Below, piece by piece: positions 1 to 9,764 of a stretch of DNA of 64,000 bases. The notes under the pieces were generated by a model. The model made no database searches. It saw only the letters and a list, made by a program, of their open reading frames with translations, and was not told where the DNA came from. The stretch's first letter is position 1, and the number at the start of each line of letters is the position of its first letter. Location of the stretch: assembly GCA_030445745.1 (NCBI GenBank), contig JASUTE010000002.1:143655-207654 (forward strand), in the 5' to 3' direction. Made by a program: the position numbers and the translations under genes. The stretch is from Candidatus Cloacimonadota bacterium. GTDB taxonomy: Bacteria; Cloacimonadota; Cloacimonadia; Cloacimonadales; TCS61.

Positions 1-178
1 ATCTTGTTTTTATTATAGGGGGAGTTTATGGTTTGTCGACAGATATTCTAAAACGAGCAAATTTAGTTTTAGCATTTTCCAAATTCACCTTTACTCACCA
101 AATGATAAGATTGCTATTTATGGAGCAGATCTACCGTGCCTTTACCATAATAAATAATAAAAAATATCACTATTAGCT

Positions 179-526
179 ATGAAATGGACTAAAGAGCTTT
201 TTACAGATCTTAGGATAATGATTATCGTACTGGTTACGGTGGTTATTAGTTTAAGTACCTACAGCATCATGAACTGGATATTCATAAAAATAAATGAGCC
301 GGATAATAGGATAAGGATAGATAAGTTTGAAGAAAGCTATGAAAGCCCAAGAACTAATTTTCCACCAGAAGAGCCAAAGGAAGATAAGGGTTCGGTCGGT
401 AGAATAAAAACCAAGCAAAATATAGGTCGCTGGGTTCATCCTGCCATAGTTATTATTATTTCGGTTATAGTAGTAGTACTTTTTTTGGGAGTTTTAGTGG
501 TGGCTTTTGTATCAAGATTTTTATAA
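179..526 (+). CDS. hypothetical membrane protein, two predicted TM segments
   Basis: 115 aa ORF with hydrophobic N- and C-terminal segments; 11 bp upstream of the C25 peptidase gene. Confidence 0.55.
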   Translation: MKWTKELFTDLRIMIIVLVTVVISLSTYSIMNWIFIKINEPDNRIRIDKFEESYESPRTNFPPEEPKEDKGSVGRIKTKQNIGRWVHPAIVIIISVIVVVLFLGVLVVAFVSRFL

Positions 527-537
527 GGAGGAAAAGT

Positions 538-3500
538 ATGTCCAAAAAAATAGTTATTTACCTCTTAGCTTTTATTGCAGTTAGTTTACATGCCTTTACC
601 CTAGAATACTTTCCTAAAAAACCAGCTATAGATGTAGTTGGGGGATTTTCGGTAATATCGAATTTACAAGCATATGAAGATAAACCTGGAGCTCCTATGT
701 TACCTCTGGAAACCATATTTATAAAATTACCGAATGGAGAAAAAATAGGCGATATTGAGATTGTTTACGAAAATGAAGAAAACATAAGATTAAAAAAAGC
801 ATTAAAACCTATTCAACGTCAGCAACCACTTCTTTCTAGTAAAAATTTAGGAATCATTCCACCACAGCAGCCATATTACTCGCAAGAACGATTTCCAGCG
901 GAAAAATTGATAAGTAGTGGGCACGGGTACAGCGGGAATAGTAAAATTGGTAGGATTAGTTTTTATAGTGCCCAGTATTTACCACTTCAAAAAACATTGG
1001 TTTTTCCGCAGAAAATAATTATAAACTATGAATTAATTCCAGATCCAGCTCAGAGGAAAAATAAGTTACCAGATAGTTTTGCCAGTTGGCAAATCCAACA
1101 AAACATGGGAATAAAAGTAAACAGAGATGCACCAGAACCGGTATATTTGTTGGTTTTACCTGAACAATTTCTTGCAGCTTACCAACCACTTATAGAATGG
1201 CGACAAAAACAAGGCATTAATGTATTGGTGGGAATTTATGAAGAAATAGTTGCTAACAGAAGCGGGGTAGATGAACAACAGATGCTGCGCGATTATGTTC
1301 GAGATAAATACCAGGAATATGGCGTTTCACATCTCACAATCGGAGCAGATGATTCTATAATTCCTAGCCGCATAACTTTTGCTTTCGATTGCAATTATGG
1401 CTCGCAGATCGATGAAAACGAATTACTCTGCGATATGTATTTTGGATGTTTAGATGGTAGCTGGGATGCTAATGGCAATCAAATTTATGGCGAAGATGAT
1501 GATAATCCCGATTATTTGGCAGAAGTTTTTGTATCGCGAATACCAGCTGAAAATTCCTTTCAGGTTAGTAGCTATGTAGAAAAATTAATCGGTTATGAAC
1601 AGGGAAATATTGAAGAATACCAAAAAGCAGGTGGATTTTCCATGGAGTTGTGGAGTGGCTCGAATAGCCAAGTATGCCAACAATTTATCTACGATAAATA
1701 TTTTCCAGATGACTATGAGATCGATTTTTTGTATGGACAAAATAATAACGATGAAAATGCTTATGATTTAATAAATTCAAATTTAAATTGTGCTCAACAT
1801 ACAGGTCATGGTTGGTTTACTGTTTTAAGTTTGGAAGATGGCAATATAAACCAGAATAATTTGTATAATATGCAGAACGACTGGGGTGGAATTTTTTATT
1901 CTATTGGATGTTGGACAGCTGCTTTAGACTATGATGCCATTGGTGAAGATATTGTACGCAAATTAGACTCAGGGTTTTTAGGTTATATAGGTAATTCACG
2001 CTATGGCTGGGGAGCTCCGGCTGCTCCTGGGTTTGGCTTTTCTGAATTCTATCAAAAAGAGATGTTTCGTCTATTTTTCCAAGAAGAAATTTATGATTTA
2101 GCAGCACTGAATTATTCTCAAAAAATTCCCTATTTCCCTTATTTTTCAGGGAAATCTATCTATAAATGGGTAGGTTATGAATTGAATGCTCTGGGTGACA
2201 GTTTTTGTCGATTTTATAATCAGAATCCGGCAGAAATGCAATTAACTGCAATAAATTTAATAGATTCTGTAAAAGTAAAAGTCTATTCGGAAGAATCTCC
2301 GGTAGCGAATGCTGTGGTTACTATAGGTAACCATCAAGGTAAAACAGACCGAAATGGCGAGATTTGCCTTCCCTATACTGAGCAAGTAGTTTCAGCTTAT
2401 AAATATGGATATAAATTTTTGCAAACAGAGCTTGCAGACATTTTTTCTAATTATGAATTGACTATAGACACAGAATTGGAACTTGCCTACGAGCAGGGAG
2501 AGCAATTTCAAGTTGAATCTGTTTTTTACAACAATACAAATGAAAATGTAGATTTTGAGATAAACTATTGCTACAATGAAGCTGATATTCAATTGGAGCA
2601 AATAGGCCAACAGCCAGAATCGGTAGAAGCTAACTCTAATGTTAACTTGGCACCTGTACAAATTTATCTGAAGTCAATTGCAGAAAGCTATCAAATGCAG
2701 GACGGAAAGATTATTCCTTTTATATTACAAGTTACCGATCCAGATTCTGGAGAAATTTTAGCGCAACATACCTTTAAATTCAAAATTGCAGCTCCCGCCT
2801 TCCAAATAAGAAATTTGCAGTGGGCAAATTACAGTTTGGAAGCAGGCGGTGTTAACGATTTTTATTTCGAATTGCATAACATTGGCTCTATTGGGGCAGA
2901 AAATGTGCAGATAGATTTTGTTTCTGATAGTGAATGGATAAGTTTTGCAGAATCTAGCATAATTTGGCCAGAAATAATTGAGCCAGGAGAATATGCCATA
3001 ATCTCCAATCAATTGCAAATTGATGCAGATAGTCCTGAAGAATGGTGGTCTAATCTACAACTTGAAATAGCTTCACAAGAATATCTTTTCTCACAGAATA
3101 TCAATTTACCTCAAGATAGTTTTGGCTATTTCAATGATTTTGAAACCAATTTCGACTGGACAAGCTCTGAATACTGGCAACTTGTAGACACCTATGCTTT
3201 CCAAGGTGAAAATTCTCTCTCATGCCGTCCACAAAATATTGGATATTATGCCGCTACTTCCGATTATTTCTATTTTCTTTCAGGTATGGAGCTGTCATTT
3301 AAATATCGCTACAAAATGCCTATGTATGGTGAAGATGGATTTTATGTGCGTTTATTAAGCGAAACTCGTGTTGATACACTGATCTTTCTAGGTGCTGGGG
3401 GAGCGCTACCGCCTGAAAACAAAGATGGTGACTATATCGAATCTGACTGGAAGGGTTATAGCCTAAATATTGAAGATTTAACAACTGCAACTTGGCAGGA

Positions 3501-3900
3501 AGGTGAACTTTTCCAAATAGACTTCTTGTTTAGTTTCCCTGTATTGGAAGAGGGATTCAATGATTATGGAAATATGCCACAGATAGGTATTTTTCTTGAT
3601 CAGCTTGCTCTTTCCAGAGCTGGTAATGTAAACAATGAAAACGAGGAAGTATTACTAACAAATAAGCTGCAATTGTATCCTAATCCATTTAATCCCATAT
3701 TGAATATCAAAATAGAATCAGAAAAGTCTGCAACACTAAATATATTCAACGTTAAAGGACAGAAAGTTGCTGTTTTGCAAAAGCAAGCAGAAGAGCAAAA
3801 TCTAAAATGGAATGCTGCTAAAATGAGTTCAGGAATTTATTTTATAAGATGGCAACACGAGGGTAAAACTATCACTAAGAAAAGTTTGTTGCTAAAATAA
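538..3900 (+). CDS. gingipain-like C25 family cysteine peptidase with C-terminal sorting domain
   Basis: Signal peptide MSKKIVIYLLAFIAVSLHA; C25 signatures QHTGHGW (His) and YSIGCWTAALDYDAIGE (Cys); C-terminal YPNPFNPILNIKIE...NVKGQKV...SSGIYFIRW; SD aaggagg upstream. Confidence 0.88.
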   Translation: MSKKIVIYLLAFIAVSLHAFTLEYFPKKPAIDVVGGFSVISNLQAYEDKPGAPMLPLETIFIKLPNGEKIGDIEIVYENEENIRLKKALKPIQRQQPLLSSKNLGIIPPQQPYYSQERFPAEKLISSGHGYSGNSKIGRISFYSAQYLPLQKTLVFPQKIIINYELIPDPAQRKNKLPDSFASWQIQQNMGIKVNRDAPEPVYLLVLPEQFLAAYQPLIEWRQKQGINVLVGIYEEIVANRSGVDEQQMLRDYVRDKYQEYGVSHLTIGADDSIIPSRITFAFDCNYGSQIDENELLCDMYFGCLDGSWDANGNQIYGEDDDNPDYLAEVFVSRIPAENSFQVSSYVEKLIGYEQGNIEEYQKAGGFSMELWSGSNSQVCQQFIYDKYFPDDYEIDFLYGQNNNDENAYDLINSNLNCAQHTGHGWFTVLSLEDGNINQNNLYNMQNDWGGIFYSIGCWTAALDYDAIGEDIVRKLDSGFLGYIGNSRYGWGAPAAPGFGFSEFYQKEMFRLFFQEEIYDLAALNYSQKIPYFPYFSGKSIYKWVGYELNALGDSFCRFYNQNPAEMQLTAINLIDSVKVKVYSEESPVANAVVTIGNHQGKTDRNGEICLPYTEQVVSAYKYGYKFLQTELADIFSNYELTIDTELELAYEQGEQFQVESVFYNNTNENVDFEINYCYNEADIQLEQIGQQPESVEANSNVNLAPVQIYLKSIAESYQMQDGKIIPFILQVTDPDSGEILAQHTFKFKIAAPAFQIRNLQWANYSLEAGGVNDFYFELHNIGSIGAENVQIDFVSDSEWISFAESSIIWPEIIEPGEYAIISNQLQIDADSPEEWWSNLQLEIASQEYLFSQNINLPQDSFGYFNDFETNFDWTSSEYWQLVDTYAFQGENSLSCRPQNIGYYAATSDYFYFLSGMELSFKYRYKMPMYGEDGFYVRLLSETRVDTLIFLGAGGALPPENKDGDYIESDWKGYSLNIEDLTTATWQEGELFQIDFLFSFPVLEEGFNDYGNMPQIGIFLDQLALSRAGNVNNENEEVLLTNKLQLYPNPFNPILNIKIESEKSATLNIFNVKGQKVAVLQKQAEEQNLKWNAAKMSSGIYFIRWQHEGKTITKKSLLLK

Positions 3901-3927
3901 ATTAGCAATAATACAAAGGAAGGAATT

Positions 3928-4302
3928 ATGATAGAAAAATTGATTGAACAGGCAAAAAAAGCCTCATTAAATGCATATGCACCTTATTCAGGATTTAAGG
4001 TAGGGGCTGCTCTGCTTACTAAGTCGGGGAAAATATTTACGGGCTGCAATGTGGAAAATTCCTCCTATGGATTAACCAATTGTGCGGAACGAACTGCGAT
4101 TTTCAAAGCGGTTAGCGAAGGCGAAAAAGAGTTTGAACATCTGGTCATCTATGTAGATTCCCCCAAACTCTTTACTCCCTGCGGCGCTTGCCGACAAGTA
4201 ATTAGTGAATTTTCCCAGGAGCTACCGGTTACCATTATTTCCCAAAACGAAAACTTGGAAACGGATATGGGAAAACTTTTGCCATATACTTTCAAGTTGT
4301 AA
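3928..4302 (+). CDS. cdd: cytidine deaminase
   Basis: GCNVENSSYGLTNCAERTAIFKAVSEG and TPCGACRQVISEF motifs. Confidence 0.95.
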   Translation: MIEKLIEQAKKASLNAYAPYSGFKVGAALLTKSGKIFTGCNVENSSYGLTNCAERTAIFKAVSEGEKEFEHLVIYVDSPKLFTPCGACRQVISEFSQELPVTIISQNENLETDMGKLLPYTFKL

Positions 4303-4347
4303 TATTTAACACTATCAACAAAAGTTTGCTTTTTCTGGGGAAAGCTT

Positions 4348-4353
4348 TATAAT
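4348..4353 (+). promoter_or_regulatory. putative -10 box (TATAAT) upstream of trxB
   Basis: perfect TATAAT 33 bp before the ATG; only a weak -35 (TTTGCT) at 17 bp spacing. Confidence 0.35.
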
Positions 4354-4385
4354 AGTAATTAAAACATTGGGAATGGAGTAAGGGA

Positions 4386-5312
4386 ATGAAATATGATGTA
4401 GCAATTATTGGAGCTGGGCCTGGCGGGCTTAGTGCAGCTGTATATGCAGCGCGTGGCGGCTTAAAGACAGTAGTTTTTGAAAAAGGTGTGGTAGGCGGGC
4501 AAATAGTTTTAACTGCCGAAGTAGAAAATTATCCCGGGTTTGCAGAATCTTTGAGTGGATTTGAACTCATAGATAAGATGAAAAAGCAAGTTGAAAAATT
4601 CAAGGCAGAGATAAAAGAGGAAGAGGTAAAAGCTATAGGCTTAGAAGGCTTGTGCAAGATTATCGAAACTAGCTCAGGTACATATCGAGCAAAATCGGTT
4701 ATATTGGCTACAGGTGCGCACCCACGTAAATTAAATGTACCGGGAGAGGAAAAATATACAGGACGAGGAGTTTCTTACTGTGCTACCTGCGACGGCGCTC
4801 TCTATCGAGATAAGATAGTTGCAGTGGTTGGCGGAGGAGACTCTGCTGTTGAAGAAGCTATGTTTCTTACCCGCTTTGCTAAAAAAGTTTATTTAATTCA
4901 CCGCCGCGATCAGTTACGTGCTGTGAAAATTTTACAGGAGAGAGCTTTTAAAAATAACAAGATAGAGATTATCTGGGATACAGTTATTCAAGGGATAGAT
5001 GGTGGCGAGCAGCTGGAGAAATTACATCTCTACAATCGTAAAACTGAAGAATTTAAAACTCTAAAGATAGATGGCTTATTTGTTTATGTAGGAATTATTC
5101 CCAACAATGAGCTGATAGAATCGCGCATCGATTTGAATGAACATGGATTTATTATTACCGATGAAGAGATGCATACCAATATTCCTGGCATCTATGCAGC
5201 TGGTGATATTGTCGATAAACCTTTAAGACAGGTTGTTACAGCCGCTGGTGAAGGTGCTACAGCAGCTTTCAGTGCCGAAAAATGGATTCAAGAGCATATA
5301 GATAAATTCTAA
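4386..5312 (+). CDS. trxB: thioredoxin-disulfide reductase
   Basis: GAGPGGLSAAVYAARGG FAD motif, CATC redox motif, GGGDSAVEEA, GIYAAGDIVD. Confidence 0.95.
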   Translation: MKYDVAIIGAGPGGLSAAVYAARGGLKTVVFEKGVVGGQIVLTAEVENYPGFAESLSGFELIDKMKKQVEKFKAEIKEEEVKAIGLEGLCKIIETSSGTYRAKSVILATGAHPRKLNVPGEEKYTGRGVSYCATCDGALYRDKIVAVVGGGDSAVEEAMFLTRFAKKVYLIHRRDQLRAVKILQERAFKNNKIEIIWDTVIQGIDGGEQLEKLHLYNRKTEEFKTLKIDGLFVYVGIIPNNELIESRIDLNEHGFIITDEEMHTNIPGIYAAGDIVDKPLRQVVTAAGEGATAAFSAEKWIQEHIDKF

Positions 5313-5321
5313 AGATAAAAA

Positions 5322-5348
5322 AAGGGCATCCTTATCGGATGCCTATTT
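5322..5348. terminator. bidirectional rho-independent terminator between trxB and convergent gene
   Basis: GGCATCC-TTAT-CGGATGCC hairpin with flanking A and T tracts between convergent genes. Confidence 0.75.
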
Positions 5349-5350
5349 GT

Positions 5351-5620
5351 TTATTCAGCTATTTCGAAATCGTCAATTTTTTTACCATCCACATATAAAA
5401 TTTTGGGATTTTCCGGTGCACCACTCTTTTTTATCTTATCAGTATCATCCTCTTCGGCCAAGCGCCATATTTCCCAAGATTCATCTTCACCATCTATACA
5501 GAAAGTAACTTTTTTTTCTACAAAGCTATCGATGATAAACTGGATTGCATCAAGCGGTTCTGCTTTAGTTACCGGGACGCTGAATTTCTTTTTGTCGTAT
5601 ACATATTTAGATTTTGCCAT
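5351..5620 (-). CDS. conserved hypothetical protein, 89 aa
   Basis: ORF with upstream SD (ggaggatgt); acidic small protein. Confidence 0.6.
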   Translation of the reverse strand: MAKSKYVYDKKKFSVPVTKAEPLDAIQFIIDSFVEKKVTFCIDGEDESWEIWRLAEEDDTDKIKKSGAPENPKILYVDGKKIDDFEIAE

Positions 5621-5640
5621 ACATCCTCCATCTCTTCATT

Positions 5641-6858
5641 TTATAAAAAAATACTTTGCTCTTTAATATACTTCAAAACTAATCCCACAGCTAAGATATT
5701 TATTAACAAATTAGAACCACCATAACTTATAAAGGGCAGAGGAATACCGGTAGTGGGAAGTAAACCGATATTCATTCCTATATTTACAAAAGCCTGAAAG
5801 GCTATATAGGAAATTATACCTACTGCTGCCAGATACATCTCTTTATGCTTTAATTTCCTAATTTGATGAGCTATTCTAAATAAAAACAAAAAATATAAAG
5901 TTAGAAGTATAAGGCAACCAAAAAATCCGAATTCTTCACCTATAACCGAAAAAATAAAATCGGTGTGGTGTTCAGGGAGGAAATTCAAATTTTTCTGAGT
6001 ACCCAACAAAAAGCCTTTGCCCGTAACCTTACCAGAACCAATAGCTATTTTCGATTGGATGATCTGATAACCAGCTCCCAGAGGATCTCTTAAAGGGTTG
6101 ATAAATGTAAGAATGCGATTTTGCTGGTAATCTTTAAGCCCATGCCATAAAATAGGTGTTATAAAAAATATAAAAATATTGATAACAGCTGCAAAACCAA
6201 TAACCACGCTTTTTAAATTAGTTTTATACAACACAAAAACCAAAATTAACAGGTAAATTATGAAAAGTGGAATGGAAAAGGAAAAAACAACACTTAAAAA
6301 AGGACTAATAAATAATACCAGGTAAAACGATGGCAAATCAGAGGCTGCCAAAATTGCCAAAATACTCACTAATAACACTATCACAGTTCCTAAATCCGGT
6401 TCTATTAATATGAGCACAGCCGGAATAAATGTAACTAAAAAAGCTCTAGCAATGATTTTAAAATCAGTAAGATTGGGCTCGGAAATTAGTTTAGCTGTTA
6501 GTAAAATAGTAAGAATTTTTGCTAATTCAGAAGGCTGAAAATTTATTGGGCCCAATAAGATCCAACGATGAGCGCCATTGATAGCTGGCATGAACATCGT
6601 TGCTACCAAGAGCAGCATATTAACTATGTAAAGCGGCACCAGAATAGTATCAATAACAGTATAAGGAATTTTCAGCAGCAAATAAAGTACCAAGAAAGAT
6701 AGAACTATCCAGACTATTTGTTTTAAATAATAATCCTTTGAAATAAAATCAGCGCCTATTTTTTGTGTGGAAGCAGTAAAGATTATCAATACCCCACAGA
6801 TTAGAATTACAGTGAGTATTATAAAAGTTGCCCAGTCGAATTTTTTCATTCCGCTCAT
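5641..6858 (-). CDS. rodA: rod shape-determining protein RodA (SEDS glycosyltransferase)
   Basis: Polytopic SEDS protein with FQPSELAKI, LPEHHTDFIFSVIGEEFG and GIPLPFISYGGS; adjacent to PBP2. Confidence 0.94.
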   Translation of the reverse strand: MSGMKKFDWATFIILTVILICGVLIIFTASTQKIGADFISKDYYLKQIVWIVLSFLVLYLLLKIPYTVIDTILVPLYIVNMLLLVATMFMPAINGAHRWILLGPINFQPSELAKILTILLTAKLISEPNLTDFKIIARAFLVTFIPAVLILIEPDLGTVIVLLVSILAILAASDLPSFYLVLFISPFLSVVFSFSIPLFIIYLLILVFVLYKTNLKSVVIGFAAVINIFIFFITPILWHGLKDYQQNRILTFINPLRDPLGAGYQIIQSKIAIGSGKVTGKGFLLGTQKNLNFLPEHHTDFIFSVIGEEFGFFGCLILLTLYFLFLFRIAHQIRKLKHKEMYLAAVGIISYIAFQAFVNIGMNIGLLPTTGIPLPFISYGGSNLLINILAVGLVLKYIKEQSIFL

Positions 6859-6859
6859 T

Positions 6860-8605
6860 TTATTTTTCCCTCAGGTTTCCGTAAAAGCGAACTAATTGTG
6901 CTGCCAAAGGTGCTGCATCGCTACCGCCGCCGCCACCAGCTTCTAAAAATACTGTAAAAGAGATTTCTGGCTCTTCCCAACCAGCATAACCACAAAACCA
7001 GGCGTGAGTAGTATCCGACATATGATTTTCTGCTGAACCAGTTTTTCCATAAACTTTTATGTCTGGTAAACTGGCTGCAGTTCCGGTACCATAGTTTCCA
7101 TTTACTACTTCATAAAGAGCTTCTTGAATTATTTTGATATTTTCGGGAGATACAGGTAGTGATTTAGTTTGTACTTGTTCTGGGTTGGTATCGATAGTTT
7201 TTTGAAAAAGATGGGGAGTATGCCAAAGCCCATTATTAGCTAATGCATTATAGAAGGAACACATCTGCAAAGGTGTTACCAGCAATTCTCCCTGTCCAAT
7301 AGTAAGGTTCACCTTCAAACCAGTAAAACTGATGTTTTTGCCATAGTTTTCGCTATACCACTGGCGGGTGGGGAAAAATCCTGCTCGTTCCATCGGAAGG
7401 TCGATACCCGCTTTCACAGTTAAAAAATTCTGTTTAGTAAAATCGTGAAATTCGGTGAAGGGGATGAGTAGAGAGAGGTCATAAAAATACACATCGCAGG
7501 AATATTTTATTGCATCAGTTAAATTTAGTTTTCCATGTCCCTCTTCATACCAGCATTTATAGTATCTAGGGCCAATTTGCATACCACCGGTGCATTCAGT
7601 TAATTTTGTTTCACGTTCCACTAAGTTATTCTGCAGTCCAAAAAGAGCAGGGATTGGTTTAAAAACAGAACCTGGAGGATAAGTGCCGTGGATAATTCTA
7701 TCCAACATAGGTTTATCTGTATCTTGCAGTATATTTTGCCATTCATTATTGGAAATTCCACCAACAAAAATATTAGGATCGTAGCTGGGAAAACTGGAAT
7801 AAGCTAAAATACCACCAGATTGAACATCCATTACTACTATGCAGCCTTTACCTTTTTCTGATAGTAGAGCATCGGTGTATTGTTGCAATCTGTTATCAAT
7901 AGTTAAAATTAAAGTTTCACCATCAGTAGCTGGTTTGTTCAAGTTATGTTTAAGAAAATCTAAGTTTTTGCCACCAGCATCGACTTGTAAAATTGTATAG
8001 CCTTCCTGCCCGCGTAACCGCTTTTCGTATTGCTTTTCCAGTCCAGTTTTGCCTATCATACTGTTTATTGTGTAGCCTTCAGGCTTTCTTTTTTCATATT
8101 CGCTTTCGCTTATCTTTCCTACATAACCGGTAAAATGGTTAGGATATATATATTCCCTGATATCTTCACTTCTAAAAAACAAAGAGGGGTAGTAATTCTT
8201 CTTTTCAGAAATCTTTACAAATGTTTTGTAATCAATATTTTGGAAGAGTAGGATATCATGATAGAGGCGGAATCGATTTTGGTATATAATCTGTTCGATC
8301 TCTTCTGGGGTTTTGGGAAAATTGGTCGCCAAAAAATTTATCAGTGCTTTTTTATCTTCTATCTTGCCAGGGGTCATATACAAATTTCGGGAAGGTTTAT
8401 TCACAGCTATGGGTTCGTAGTTCCTATCGTAGATCTCACCGCGAACAGGCTTTATTTTTTTTAATCTAACAAAGTTGTTTTGGGCAATCTCGGCATACTT
8501 TTCTCCATTCAAAATCTGGATTTTGTAAAGAGTAAATATTATTAGCAGATATAGCCCAAGCAAAGCAAATTTCAAAAAAATGCTAAATTGTTTTCTTTTA
8601 TACAT
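6860..8605 (-). CDS. mrdA: penicillin-binding protein 2
   Basis: PPGSVFKP (SxxK), SCD, KTGSAE motifs; N-terminal TM and dimerisation domain (PVRGEIYDRNYEPIAVN). Confidence 0.94.
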   Translation of the reverse strand: MYKRKQFSIFLKFALLGLYLLIIFTLYKIQILNGEKYAEIAQNNFVRLKKIKPVRGEIYDRNYEPIAVNKPSRNLYMTPGKIEDKKALINFLATNFPKTPEEIEQIIYQNRFRLYHDILLFQNIDYKTFVKISEKKNYYPSLFFRSEDIREYIYPNHFTGYVGKISESEYEKRKPEGYTINSMIGKTGLEKQYEKRLRGQEGYTILQVDAGGKNLDFLKHNLNKPATDGETLILTIDNRLQQYTDALLSEKGKGCIVVMDVQSGGILAYSSFPSYDPNIFVGGISNNEWQNILQDTDKPMLDRIIHGTYPPGSVFKPIPALFGLQNNLVERETKLTECTGGMQIGPRYYKCWYEEGHGKLNLTDAIKYSCDVYFYDLSLLIPFTEFHDFTKQNFLTVKAGIDLPMERAGFFPTRQWYSENYGKNISFTGLKVNLTIGQGELLVTPLQMCSFYNALANNGLWHTPHLFQKTIDTNPEQVQTKSLPVSPENIKIIQEALYEVVNGNYGTGTAASLPDIKVYGKTGSAENHMSDTTHAWFCGYAGWEEPEISFTVFLEAGGGGGSDAAPLAAQLVRFYGNLREK

Positions 8606-9083
8606 CTATCCAAACCCTAAGACGGTCGAGTAAAATGAAAAAATAGACCATAATAAAACAAATAGCAGTGTTATAGAAAACAGAAATAATATTAGAAGTA
8701 AGGATCTTAGTTGCAGGCGAGTTTGTTAAGATAAAGAAAAATGTGTAAAATAGGTCATTTAAGAATACCAGTAGAAAGATACTGAAAATAACTACAGAGA
8801 ACTTTGCCTTATTAATACTTTTATGGAAATTACTCACTAAAAAAGCGATTACAGTTAAAGAAAGTGCATTCAGCCCGATGATACCTGGATAGTTCAAATC
8901 GAAGGCTAAGCCCAAAAAGAAGGCAAATATCATAACGCCGTTAGCACTTAGGCGCAAGGCCAAGAATATAACGAAGGGAATAAGAAAATTGGGGATATTA
9001 TGCATAATTGCCAAAGAGGGAGCAATTAGGATCTGAAAATATATCAGAATTATGGCAGCTAAAATATATTTTACTATTCTCAT
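8598..9083 (-). CDS. mreD: rod shape-determining protein MreD
   Basis: Polytopic 161 aa membrane protein in mre operon context; LGLAFDLNYPGIIGLNALSLTV. Confidence 0.85.
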   Translation of the reverse strand: MRIVKYILAAIILIYFQILIAPSLAIMHNIPNFLIPFVIFLALRLSANGVMIFAFFLGLAFDLNYPGIIGLNALSLTVIAFLVSNFHKSINKAKFSVVIFSIFLLVFLNDLFYTFFFILTNSPATKILTSNIISVFYNTAICFIMVYFFILLDRLRVWIDV

Positions 9084-9086
9084 CGT

Positions 9087-9764
9087 TTATTTAATTTCTC
9101 TAATTATACAAATAGGAGTCAATTCAGCAGCTTGACCCTGAGGGTTATCTTTCATTATAGTTTCCAATAATAGGCTGTTAATTCCCGAACTTTTCCCAAT
9201 TACCCAGCTCCCGCCAATATCATTTATATCCATTATAGCTGTTTCAAAGCCAAATTTATCACAAATTTTTCGAGCTACTTTATCCGGTTGGGCTGGCCCC
9301 TTTATAACACAGTTTTCATAGGGAGGTACTGGGGAGGTGGTAGCAGCATCTATCAGAGCGGCTTGTTTACCAGCAATTCTATAAAAATCTCCCTTGCGAC
9401 CTATTAATTTACCTAAAGCACCGCCAGCAGCTGCCAACAATATTCTAAAACTGCCTACCTCGTCGATAGCACATTGCATGCTGGTTGGAGCGCGTAAACC
9501 AATACCATATTCCACATTAGCCACAAAAGGCCATAGAATTTTAGCTAAGAATCCTACTTTAATTTGGGAAACAGGTATGGCTCTACCTTGTGTGATTGCC
9601 AAGGGACTTTCACTGATAGTTATAATATCACCAGTTTGCAAAATAGGAACAGCATAATGTTCTATCACATCCAAAATGTCGTCTTTCTCATTAAGGATCT
9701 TGGTTTTCACCAAAATTCTCTGAAAGGTTTTTCCTGCTACATTAATTTGTGAACTCGTGTTCAT
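9087..9764 (-). CDS. CofE-like (coenzyme F420:L-glutamate ligase-like) domain protein
   Basis: DIITISESPLAITQGRAIP, GGALGKLIGRKGDFYRIAG, DINDIGGSWVIGKSSGI resemble CofE-family proteins; overlaps the mreC 3' end. Confidence 0.7.
   Translation of the reverse strand: MNTSSQINVAGKTFQRILVKTKILNEKDDILDVIEHYAVPILQTGDIITISESPLAITQGRAIPVSQIKVGFLAKILWPFVANVEYGIGLRAPTSMQCAIDEVGSFRILLAAAGGALGKLIGRKGDFYRIAGKQAALIDAATTSPVPPYENCVIKGPAQPDKVARKICDKFGFETAIMDINDIGGSWVIGKSSGINSLLLETIMKDNPQGQAAELTPICIIREIK

Noticed and set aside
1-178. Possible gene tail at the window start
   Set aside because: No sufficiently long open frame in the provided track and no recognisable motif; cannot be supported.
9394-9657. Plus-strand ORFs (9394-9657, 9564-9752) over the CofE-like gene
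   Set aside because: Shadow ORFs; the minus-strand reading has coherent family motifs.
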